This document shows positions 1 to 4,762 of a stretch of 5,150 nucleotides of DNA, piece by piece (positions within the stretch are counted from its first letter, which is position 1; each line of letters starts with the position of its first letter). The notes under the pieces were generated by a model. The model was not told the DNA's origin. It was given only the letters and a program-made list of their open reading frames with translations, and made no database searches. The position numbers and the translations under genes are program-made. This stretch comes from an uncultured Eubacteriales bacterium (GTDB lineage: Bacteria; Bacillota_A; Clostridia; Oscillospirales; Oscillospiraceae): NCBI GenBank assembly GCA_949747935.1, contig CATKHE010000226.1, positions 1 through 5,150 on the forward strand. Reading direction: 5' to 3'.

Positions 1-551
1 ACCCCCTCCTCACACCGGACCTCCGCCCCCAGGCGCTGTGACATAATGGACAGCCCTCGGTCGATGGCGGGGAGCACGTCCTGAGCGGTGATCTGCTTAA
101 ACTCAAAGACGCTGGCCCGGGACAGCGCCGCCCCAAAGACGGCGAAGAAGGGATTCTCCGTGGTGGAGGCAATGAGGGTGATCCGCCCGTCCTCCATAAA
201 CTCCAGGAGGGACTGCTGCTGCTTCTTGTTAAAATACTGGATCTCGTCCAGATAGAGCAGCACCCCCTCCGGGGCCAGCAGGGTGCCGATGTCCGCCATG
301 ATGTCCTTGATGTCGGAGATGGAGGCGGTGGTGGCGTTGAGCCGGTGGAGGGGCCGGTTGGTCCTCTGAGCGATGATGTTGGCCACGGTGGTCTTGCCCG
401 TCCCCGAGGGGCCGTAGAAGATCAGGTTGGGGACGTTCCCCCCCTCCACGATCCGCCGAAGCAGGCCGTTCTTGCCCAAAATATGGCCCTGGCCCACCAC
501 CTCATCCAAGGTTTGAGGCCGTATTTCGTCCGCCAGAGGGCGGTATGCCAT
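1..551 (-). CDS. rarA: RarA (MgsA)-type replication-associated recombination ATPase, N-terminal part
   Basis: Cytoplasmic AAA+ ATPase of the RarA/MgsA/WRNIP1 family, known to act at stalled replication forks and related to clamp-loader ATPases. About 183 N-terminal residues are visible and the C-terminal part lies beyond the left edge. The protein opens with MAYRPLADEIRPQTLDEVVG, a typical RarA start. It has a Walker A GPSGTGKTT at residues 47-55, a Walker B LLYLDEIQ at 98-105, a sensor-1 STTENP at 129-134 and a likely arginine finger in LSR at 143-145. The Walker A has Ser where most relatives have Pro (GPPGTGKT), which should still bind nucleotide. The ATG at 551-549 is preceded by AAAGG about ten bases upstream. 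It lies 21 bases after the YgjP-like gene, so it is probably the third gene of the same operon. The family call is very secure; the exact role in this organism is inferred. Confidence 0.95.
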   Translation of the reverse strand, partial: MAYRPLADEIRPQTLDEVVGQGHILGKNGLLRRIVEGGNVPNLIFYGPSGTGKTTVANIIAQRTNRPLHRLNATTASISDIKDIMADIGTLLAPEGVLLYLDEIQYFNKKQQQSLLEFMEDGRITLIASTTENPFFAVFGAALSRASVFEFKQITAQDVLPAIDRGLSIMSQRLGAEVRCEEG

Positions 552-572
552 AACGCTTCACACCTTTCCGAT

Positions 573-1157
573 TCATTCCCGCTCCAGCGCGCCGCTGTAG
601 CGCTTCAATGTTCTCCGCCGGTTCCGCCAGTCAGGCATGAGGGCGTCCATCCGGGCGTAAAAGCCCGTCCCGTGGTCGTGGTGGAGGAAGTGGACCAGCT
701 CGTGGAGGGCCACGTAGTCCCTCAGTTCCTCCGGGCACCGGGCCAGAGCGGTGTTCAGGGTGATGTACCCCTGAGCCCAGTGGCAGTTGCCCCACTGGCT
801 TTTCAGGGCCCGCAACTTCAAAGGTGGGAAGGAAACTCCCAGAGGCTCCACCAGGGGGTAGACCCGCTCCAGCGCCTCTGTCAGCAGCCGGGCGCACTCC
901 TCCCGGGACACCGGGGGCAGGGGCTCGACTTGCCGGCTTTCCCGCCGGGTGATGGCATCCAGAATCCAGCCGCTCCGCTCCCGGATGAAGTCGTCCGCCT
1001 GCCTGACCGGGCACCGCAGAGGGATCGAGACCATGATCTCGTTTCCCGCCCCCACCCGCAGATTGAGGTTTTTCACCCGCTTCCGGGTCAGGGTGTAGGT
1101 AAGCGGTCCCCTCGGAGTGTCCACCACCCGCAGCTGGGGCGGGCCGGAGGCTACCAT
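573..1157 (-). CDS. YgjP-like metal-dependent hydrolase (M48-like, DUF45)
   Basis: A 194-residue soluble protein of the YgjP/DUF45 family, zinc-metallopeptidase-like proteins often annotated as M48 family peptidase. The catalytic signature is HELVH at 152-156 followed by H162 in the HDHGTGFY stretch; the two HELVH histidines and H162 are the expected metal ligands and E153 the catalytic base. The family's SRWGSC-like motif appears as SQWGNC at 120-125. The N-terminal part (18-70), with RKRVKNLNLRV and a DDFIRERSGWI helix, also fits. Length is a little under the usual 220-240 residues. The ATG overlaps the end of the DUF2804 gene by 7 bases and is preceded by an AGGAAG-type ribosome site, so translation is probably coupled. 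No signal peptide or membrane span is seen. The true substrate is unsettled: E. coli YgjP has been described as acting on nucleotides, so a protease role should not be assumed. Confidence 0.9.
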   Translation of the reverse strand: MVASGPPQLRVVDTPRGPLTYTLTRKRVKNLNLRVGAGNEIMVSIPLRCPVRQADDFIRERSGWILDAITRRESRQVEPLPPVSREECARLLTEALERVYPLVEPLGVSFPPLKLRALKSQWGNCHWAQGYITLNTALARCPEELRDYVALHELVHFLHHDHGTGFYARMDALMPDWRNRRRTLKRYSGALERE

Positions 1158-2185
1158 TTATTTTCCACTTCCTCGGCAAAGCCCAGAAAGTCCTTGACAA
1201 AAATCTCCGTGCCGTCGTCCAGCAGAGCCAGGCCGGTGAATTTGCCAAAAATCTGGTGCTGGTCTGACTTAACCAATCCTACCGCGCTGGTGTGGGCAGA
1301 ACGGTCCAAAATGGGGTCGAAGCGCATTTCAAACCGGCCATCGTCGCTGGTGAACTCCCACTGCTCCATATACCGGCGCCGCCGTCGCCGGCCTGGAATT
1401 TTAAACCGCACCTTGGACAGCTTGTGAGCTTTGCCGTTGTAAAACAGCATATTCTCGGTGGCGGCGGAGGTGTCTCCAAAGCCATAGCCCAGGTTGAAGC
1501 CGAAGGGCACCCCCTCCGCCAGACCGGAGGCGGAAGCCCAATACCAGGTGTTGTGGTAGGTCCACACCCCTCTTCCCCAGTCCAGCACGCCAAAGGAATC
1601 GGCGGGATCCAGCATATACTCCTCCTCCCCCACCGTCACCTTGCCCTTGGCCCGGAGGCAGTTGATCTTCTGGTTGAAATAGAAGTGTCCTGGCTTGTCA
1701 AAGGGGGTGCAGATGACCATAGATTCCTCCGGCTCCCCGGTGAGCTCCACACAGGCGTCCAGGCTCTCCCTGCCCCGGAAATTGTCCATGTGGGCGTGAA
1801 GGGTCCTGCCGTCCTCTCCCCGGCGAAACAGAAGAGAATATCCTTTTCCGGAAGAGGCGCTGTCCCCCTCCAGAGAGCTCCGGGGCAGTCCGGTCCCTCC
1901 CATAGGCATCAGCCGCATGGGGCTTCTGGTTATCTGCTTGTTCTCCCAAAAATCCAGAAAAGAGATGGAAACCATCCCCATATAGCCGTTGTCCGCAATG
2001 GTCAGGGCCAGGGCAAACTGGCCGTTCATCACCAGATAGTAGTCCCACTCCTTGATCCGCAGTCCGGAAACCTTTATCTGATTCCGGTCGTAGACGGGCA
2101 GCAGCCTTCTGGCAAAGCCCGGCTCCCGGAGATTTCCCTGCCCATCCAGCAGCGGCCCTACCTGCGTGATCTCATGCTGTTCCAT
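1151..2185 (-). CDS. DUF2804 domain protein
   Basis: A 344-residue protein matching the uncharacterised DUF2804 family over its whole length. Recognisable blocks are KVSGLRIKEWDYYLVMN (38-54), LDWGRGVWTYHNTWYWASAS (201-220), GFNLGYGFGDTSAATEN (229-245) and DGRFEMRFDPILDR (282-295). No signal peptide or transmembrane span is visible, so it is probably cytoplasmic. I chose the ATG at 2185 because AGGAGG lies nine bases upstream and a sigma-A-like promoter lies just before that. A longer reading from 2290 would add 35 residues that run back through the promoter and have no ribosome site. It is the first gene of a leftward operon with the YgjP-like gene and rarA. It is odd in having six consecutive arginines at 266-271, where I recall relatives having a short acidic or polar loop before the YMxxW block. 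Function is unknown; the family membership is confident. Confidence 0.88.
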   Translation of the reverse strand: MEQHEITQVGPLLDGQGNLREPGFARRLLPVYDRNQIKVSGLRIKEWDYYLVMNGQFALALTIADNGYMGMVSISFLDFWENKQITRSPMRLMPMGGTGLPRSSLEGDSASSGKGYSLLFRRGEDGRTLHAHMDNFRGRESLDACVELTGEPEESMVICTPFDKPGHFYFNQKINCLRAKGKVTVGEEEYMLDPADSFGVLDWGRGVWTYHNTWYWASASGLAEGVPFGFNLGYGFGDTSAATENMLFYNGKAHKLSKVRFKIPGRRRRRRYMEQWEFTSDDGRFEMRFDPILDRSAHTSAVGLVKSDQHQIFGKFTGLALLDDGTEIFVKDFLGFAEEVENKW

Positions 2186-2194
2186 AGCCGTCCG

Positions 2195-2200
2195 CCTCCT
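2195..2200 (-). promoter_or_regulatory. Ribosome binding site that fixes the DUF2804 start
   Basis: Reads AGGAGG on the minus strand, nine bases before the ATG at 2185. This supports that start over the upstream in-frame ATG at 2290. Confidence 0.85.
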
Positions 2201-2213
2201 TTTGTTCCCGCCT

Positions 2214-2242
2214 ATTATACTGTATAATCCAATTGCCTGCAA
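2214..2242 (-). promoter_or_regulatory. Sigma-A-like promoter of the DUF2804-ygjP-like-rarA operon
   Basis: On the minus strand a perfect -10 TATAAT (2219-2214) lies 17 bases downstream of TTGCAG (2242-2237), a weak -35 matching only the TTG part of the consensus. The predicted start of transcription near 2207 leaves a leader of about 20 bases containing AGGAGG. The weak -35, together with palindromes covering both elements, suggests a regulated promoter; that part is inference. Confidence 0.65.
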
Positions 2243-2245
2243 TTG
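2214..2245. repeat. Two adjacent perfect palindromes over the promoter (candidate operators)
   Basis: Palindrome 1 (2214-2228) is ATTATAC, one base, GTATAAT: seven-base arms containing the -10 hexamer. Palindrome 2 (2230-2245) is CAATTGC, CT, GCAATTG: seven-base arms overlapping the -35. They are separated by a single base and both are exact. Short, closely set dyads on promoter elements are typical binding sites for dimeric repressors. Palindrome 1 partly arises because the -10 sequence is itself nearly symmetrical, so palindrome 2 is the stronger evidence. The regulator is unknown, and none is encoded in this window. Confidence 0.5.
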
Positions 2246-2305
2246 TTTTCTTCGGAGGATGGGCATTTCCTGTAAATTTTCCCCCGACACTATGCACCCA
2301 ACATA

Positions 2306-2515
2306 TTGAAAAACGGGATTGGTTGTGGTAAAAGCATGATGGCATTATGTTTCCTTTGCAAGGCAAACGGCGTCAAAGCGGACCTGACCGCCTATAAGAT
2401 CGAGGGCAACAACTTCTTCCGTCTGCGGGACCTGGGCAAGGCCCTGGACTTCTATGTGGGCTGGACCGCTGAGCGGGGCGTTTTCATCGAGACCGACAAG
2501 CCCTACAGCGACTGA
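2306..2515 (+). pseudogene. C-terminal remnant of a stalk-domain (Cu amine oxidase N-like) protein
   Basis: An open frame from a TTG at 2306 to TGA at 2513-2515. From about 2369 the protein reads like the final part of the stalk domain common in clostridial secreted and surface proteins: LTAYKIEGNNFFRLRDLGKA, then FYVGWTAERGVFIETDKPYS, then stop. Normally this sits at the end of a secreted protein of several hundred residues. Here there is no signal peptide, no N-terminal half of the domain and no convincing ribosome site at the TTG or at the ATGs at 2336 and 2339. The roughly 20 residues before the homology (such as MMALCFLCKAN) do not look like the family. A strong terminator follows the stop directly, as expected for the end of a real gene. 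I read it as the tail left after a deletion or rearrangement; an expressed 58-residue mini-protein from 2339 is possible but less likely. Confidence 0.7.
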
Positions 2516-2520
2516 GCACG

Positions 2521-2550
2521 AAGGCCCGCCCCATTGGGGCGGGCCTTTCC
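2521..2550 (+). terminator. Rho-independent terminator after the stalk-domain remnant
   Basis: AAGGCCCGCCCC (2521-2532) pairs perfectly with GGGGCGGGCCTT (2536-2547) around a three-base ATT loop. This is a very stable 12-bp stem starting five bases after the stop codon. The T-run is short (TTT, then CCC), so efficiency is uncertain. It would also shield ylbJ from transcription coming from the left. Confidence 0.75.
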
Positions 2551-2654
2551 CACGTCAAAGGGCCACGCCGGTGGATTTTTATTGCCCTGGACAGGCAAAA
2601 ATTCCCTCTCCCCCGCATATCCTTGCAAAGGAATTTCTCTGGGGAGGCGCGGTC

Positions 2655-3836
2655 ATGGGGAAAATTGTAGGCAAGGCCCAGTATCGGGATATTTTGCTGG
2701 GCGCCGGTCTGCTCTGGGCCACCCTGGCCCTGGTGCTGTGGCCCGAGCAGGCCATGTCCGCCATGCGGGACGGGATTACCCTATGCGGCAATGTGATTCT
2801 GCCCTCCCTGTTCCCCTTTTTTGTCCTGTCCTCCCTGGTGGTAAAGCTGGGCATGTCCCGATATCTGGGCAGGCTGCTGGAGCCGGTAATGGCTCCCCTT
2901 TTCCGGGTCAACGGAAACTGCGCCGCCGCCCTGGCTCTGGGCTTTGTGGGCGGATATCCGGTGGGGGCCCGGACCGCCATCCAGATCTATGAGAATGGCC
3001 AATGCTCCCGCACCGAAGCGGAGCGGATGCTGGCCTTCTGCAATAACAGCGGCCCCGCCTTCATCCTGGGCGTGGTGGGGGCGGGCATCTTCGGCAGCGG
3101 GGCGGCGGGACTGCTCCTCTATCTGGCCCACCTGCTGGCCTCTCTGGCCGTCGGATTCCTGTTCCGATTCTATAAGCCCGGCGAGGGAGCCGAATACCGG
3201 GGCCGGCAGGGGCCCCAATTCCAGACCGCCAGCTTCCCGCAGGCCTTCACGCAGTCCATCACAGGCGCACTGCAGTCTACCTTGAATATCTGCGCTTTCA
3301 TTCTGTTTTTTACCGTGTTTCTGCGGATCTTGGCCCATGCCGGGATTCTGGCGGGAGCCGCCCGGCTGCTGTCCGCTCTGCTGGCCCCCCTGGGGATGGA
3401 TCAGACCTGGGCGGAGCGGCTGCTCACCGGCCTGGTGGAGGTGTCCTCGGGGGTGTCCTCCCTCACCGGCGGCTCTCTGTCAGGACGGCTGTCCATGGCG
3501 GCCTTCATGCTGGGTTGGGCCGGGGTGTCCATCCACTGTCAGGTGCTGGCCTTCCTGGGCGACAGCGGGCTGTCTATGGGGACCTATGTACTGGGAAAGC
3601 TGCTTCATGGCGGCATCTCCGCCCTGCTGGCCGCGGCGCTGCTCCGCGTCATCCCGCTGAGCAGCCCGGCCTCCGTCTACCTGGCGGAGCAGACCGAGGC
3701 CATCGCTCAGCTGGACTTTCAGCGGGCTCTCACTCTCTCCGCCGCGGCCGCCTGGGGGATGTGGCTGGTATTTTTAGCGCTCACCGTTTACGTGGTACAA
3801 AAAAACAGTGGAAAAGGGCGGCGGAATGTAGTATAA
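2655..3836 (+). CDS. ylbJ: Sporulation integral membrane protein YlbJ
   Basis: A 393-residue polytopic membrane protein of the YlbJ family. Members contain two nucleoside-recognition/FeoB gate-type repeats; in Bacillus subtilis YlbJ is a sigma-E-controlled sporulation protein needed for heat-resistant spores. The transported substrate is unknown. Visible hallmarks are an N-terminal span at 12-30, the conserved PSLFPFFVLSSLV at 50-62, GGYPVGAR at 99-106, FCNNSGPAF at 128-136, and the second repeat with STLNICAFILFF at 208-219, LVEVSSGVSSL at 260-270 and WAGVSIHCQV at 288-297. A final span lies near 363-381 before a basic tail. The ATG at 2655 has GGGGAGG about eight bases upstream. A longer frame from 2454 would run through the terminator and the neighbouring remnant, so I reject it. 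I found no clear sigma-E promoter in the 106-base leader. A small cysteine-rich gene follows 38 bases later. Confidence 0.93.
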   Translation: MGKIVGKAQYRDILLGAGLLWATLALVLWPEQAMSAMRDGITLCGNVILPSLFPFFVLSSLVVKLGMSRYLGRLLEPVMAPLFRVNGNCAAALALGFVGGYPVGARTAIQIYENGQCSRTEAERMLAFCNNSGPAFILGVVGAGIFGSGAAGLLLYLAHLLASLAVGFLFRFYKPGEGAEYRGRQGPQFQTASFPQAFTQSITGALQSTLNICAFILFFTVFLRILAHAGILAGAARLLSALLAPLGMDQTWAERLLTGLVEVSSGVSSLTGGSLSGRLSMAAFMLGWAGVSIHCQVLAFLGDSGLSMGTYVLGKLLHGGISALLAAALLRVIPLSSPASVYLAEQTEAIAQLDFQRALTLSAAAAWGMWLVFLALTVYVVQKNSGKGRRNVV

Positions 3837-3837
3837 T
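3809..3837 (+). promoter_or_regulatory. Candidate promoter inside the end of ylbJ
   Basis: A perfect TATAAT at 3832-3837 overlaps the ylbJ stop codon. TGGAAA at 3809-3814 (four of six matches to TTGACA) lies 17 bases upstream. Transcription would begin near 3844 and give the cysteine-rich gene a leader of about 30 bases. The gene could therefore be made independently of ylbJ. The match may be fortuitous because the -10 is formed by the codons GTA TAA. Confidence 0.45.
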
Positions 3838-3859
3838 GCTTTTCAGCTATTCTACATGT

Positions 3860-3865
3860 AAGGAG
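3860..3865 (+). promoter_or_regulatory. Ribosome binding site pointing to an ATC start
   Basis: AAGGAG ends nine bases before the ATC codon at 3875. No ATG, GTG or TTG occurs in the same frame between the upstream in-frame TGA (3866-3868) and the start of the recognisable protein, so this site is the main evidence that translation begins at ATC. Confidence 0.6.
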
Positions 3866-3874
3866 TGAGCCGAC

Positions 3875-4087
3875 ATCAAGCTGTTTCAAACCTCCATAGA
3901 GCCCCGCTGTGCCTACTGTGCCCGGGGACGTGAATTAGACCCCGGACAGGTGGTCTGCTCCAAGCGGGGGGTCATGTCCGCCGGCTCCCACTGCGGGTCC
4001 TTTCTGTATGACCCGCTGAAGCGGGTGCCGCCACGTCCGGCTAAGCTTTCCGCCGCCCATTTGAGCACTGAGGATTTTAAGCTGTAA
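3875..4087 (+). CDS. Small four-cysteine protein with apparent ATC start
   Basis: A 70-codon frame ending in TAA. Its protein begins (I/M)KLFQTSIEPRCAYC and ends LSTEDFKL. Cysteines lie at 12, 15, 28 and 40 (C-x2-C-x12-C-x11-C), a spacing that suggests a small zinc-binding fold. A basic, proline-rich block, DPLKRVPPRP, follows at 46-55. I recall similar uncharacterised proteins in Oscillospiraceae beginning MKLFQTSIEPRC, but cannot verify this here. The odd point is the start: the position expected to be ATG is ATC, with AAGGAG nine bases upstream and an in-frame TGA three codons before. Either ATC is used, or the gene was weakened by a point mutation, or the base is a sequencing error. The rest of the frame is intact and ends before a strong terminator, which argues for a living gene. 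No signal peptide is seen. Its role is unknown; its position after ylbJ makes a link to sporulation conceivable but unproven. Confidence 0.75.
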   Translation: MKLFQTSIEPRCAYCARGRELDPGQVVCSKRGVMSAGSHCGSFLYDPLKRVPPRPAKLSAAHLSTEDFKL

Positions 4088-4099
4088 CCTCCAAAATGG

Positions 4100-4150
4100 A
4101 AAATCCATCTGTAATGGGAATTACCTTTACAGATGGATTTTGTCATTTTT
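4100..4150 (+). terminator. Rho-independent terminator after the cysteine-rich gene
   Basis: AAAATCCATCTGTAA (4100-4114) pairs perfectly with TTACAGATGGATTTT (4127-4141) across a 12-base loop, followed by TGTCATTTTTT. The 15-bp stem is AT-rich at both ends, and its outer A and T runs give the usual U-tract. An inner GTAAT/ATTAC pairing (4111-4115 with 4120-4124) could form an alternative small hairpin. It ends the ylbJ-cysteine-protein unit 12 bases after the stop. Confidence 0.85.
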
Positions 4151-4279
4151 TGAATGTTTCCTGATAATTTCTCTCCCTGCGACCACATCCTCCAGCAGTC
4201 GTCACTCTCTTTGCCGAAACAGGTCGTTTGAGACATTTTTCTGCGATATCTTTCTCTTTCCCCAAAAGAACAAACACTA

Positions 4280-4285
4280 TATAAT
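4280..4285 (+). promoter_or_regulatory. Candidate -10 element upstream of the DUF6514-like gene
   Basis: A perfect TATAAT lies 40 bases before the ATG at 4326, in an AT-rich stretch. At 17-base spacing the -35 position (4257-4262) reads TTTCCC, a poor match, so an activator or a different sigma factor may be involved. The 238-base gap from 4088 to 4325 holds the preceding terminator, this element, a TTTGCCGAAAC stretch at 4210-4220 that resembles a Spo0A box, and otherwise nothing I recognise. Confidence 0.45.
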
Positions 4286-4325
4286 GTGGCTGTTAATTAA
4301 AAAACAAGAAGGAGGCCACTACATC

Positions 4326-4592
4326 ATGGAGCTAAAGATTGCCACCCGTCAATGCCGGGATCAAGTTGGAAAGGATCGCTGTTTCCACTATTTTCTGACG
4401 ATTGACCAGGAGGAAACCTCTCGTCTGTTCTTTGAAAGCTACGGCGTTCGAATTGCTGAGGAAGCTGGAGACGAGACCACCATCTCAGCCATCACCACCA
4501 ATGCCGCCCGCATCGACGAGCTGCTCACCCTCCTGGTGGACAACCGGGTCGGCCCTGCGGGACTGGCCGATGTGGTGGCGGACTGGCTGTAA
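4326..4592 (+). CDS. DUF6514-like small protein
   Basis: An 88-residue acidic, soluble protein with no signal peptide or membrane span. The pattern fits the clostridial DUF6514 family as I recall it: a short beta-rich N-terminal part with HYFLTI at 21-26, an ESYGVRI block at 37-43, a serine/threonine-rich turn at 51-58, then a helix (RIDELLTLLVDNRV, 62-75) and the C-terminal PAGLADVVADWL (77-88). The function of the family is unknown. AAGGAGG ends ten bases before the ATG. A longer frame from 4140 is rejected because it starts inside the preceding terminator and lacks a ribosome site. It stands alone: a terminator precedes it, and the next genes converge on it with only 32 bases between. The assignment rests on motif memory, so confidence in the gene is high but in the family name moderate. 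Confidence 0.8.
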   Translation: MELKIATRQCRDQVGKDRCFHYFLTIDQEETSRLFFESYGVRIAEEAGDETTISAITTNAARIDELLTLLVDNRVGPAGLADVVADWL

Positions 4593-4624
4593 GGTGATTT
4601 AGCCTTACGCATTGCGCGCGCCGG

Positions 4625-4747
4625 TTACTTTCCGCCGCCCAGCTTCCCCATCAGCACAACCAGCAGGGCGATGATGCCCAGCACCACGAAGATGCCCAGC
4701 ATCCCCTGCCCTAGCATCTCCAGGGCGCCAATCAAATTTTCACTCAT
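4625..4747 (-). CDS. OadG-related small membrane subunit of a Na+-pumping decarboxylase
   Basis: A 40-residue protein that begins MSENLIGALEMLGQGMLGIF and ends MGKLGGGK. A single hydrophobic span covers about residues 16-34, with a short basic tail facing the cytoplasm. This is the layout of OadG/GcdD-type subunits, which anchor and assemble the membrane decarboxylase. It is much shorter than the 80-110 residues of classical gamma or delta chains and lacks their Ala/Pro-rich tail, matching the miniature OadG-related subunits. AGGAGG lies eight bases before the ATG, and the gene begins 15 bases after the beta subunit stop, so it is surely in the same operon. I call it on size, hydrophobicity and position rather than on a diagnostic motif. 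It is the last gene before the convergent DUF6514-like gene. Confidence 0.82.
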   Translation of the reverse strand: MSENLIGALEMLGQGMLGIFVVLGIIALLVVLMGKLGGGK

Positions 4748-4762
4748 AGCGTTCTCCTCCTG

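Noticed and set aside
345..1427. A 360-residue plus-strand open frame opposite rarA, the YgjP-like gene and DUF2804
   Set aside because: It is an antisense shadow in GC-rich DNA: a Pro/Arg/Gln-rich low-complexity protein with no family features, opposite three well-supported genes.
1292..2227. A 311-residue plus-strand open frame opposite the DUF2804 gene
   Set aside because: It mirrors the codon structure of the real gene, has no recognisable motif and would end inside the operon promoter.
2186..2290. A 35-residue N-terminal extension of the DUF2804 protein from the ATG at 2290
   Set aside because: It would be translated from DNA upstream of the predicted transcription start, has no ribosome site and lacks family-like residues, whereas the ATG at 2185 has AGGAGG at nine bases.
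2306..2334. A plus-strand promoter TTGAAA-17-TAAAAG before the stalk-domain remnant
   Set aside because: The -10 is poor and it would place the start of transcription on or after the ATGs at 2336 and 2339. It probably arose by chance in AT-rich sequence.
2588..2623. A sigma-E or sigma-A promoter for ylbJ (TGGACA with CATATCCT)
   Set aside because: The spacing of 22 bases is too long for sigma-A, and no convincing sigma-E -35 lies at the right distance from CATATCCT.
2454..2654. A 67-residue N-terminal extension of YlbJ
   Set aside because: It reads through the stalk-domain remnant and the 12-bp terminator hairpin. The ATG at 2655 has a good ribosome site and gives the normal family length.
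3856..3861. ATG at 3856 as the start of the cysteine-rich protein
   Set aside because: It is followed at once by TAA and is in a different frame. The GTG at 3865 is also out of frame and reaches a stop within about 23 codons.
3913..4236. A 107-residue minus-strand frame opposite the cysteine-rich gene
   Set aside because: It crosses the terminator and lies antisense to a frame with clear protein-like features; no ribosome site or motif was seen.
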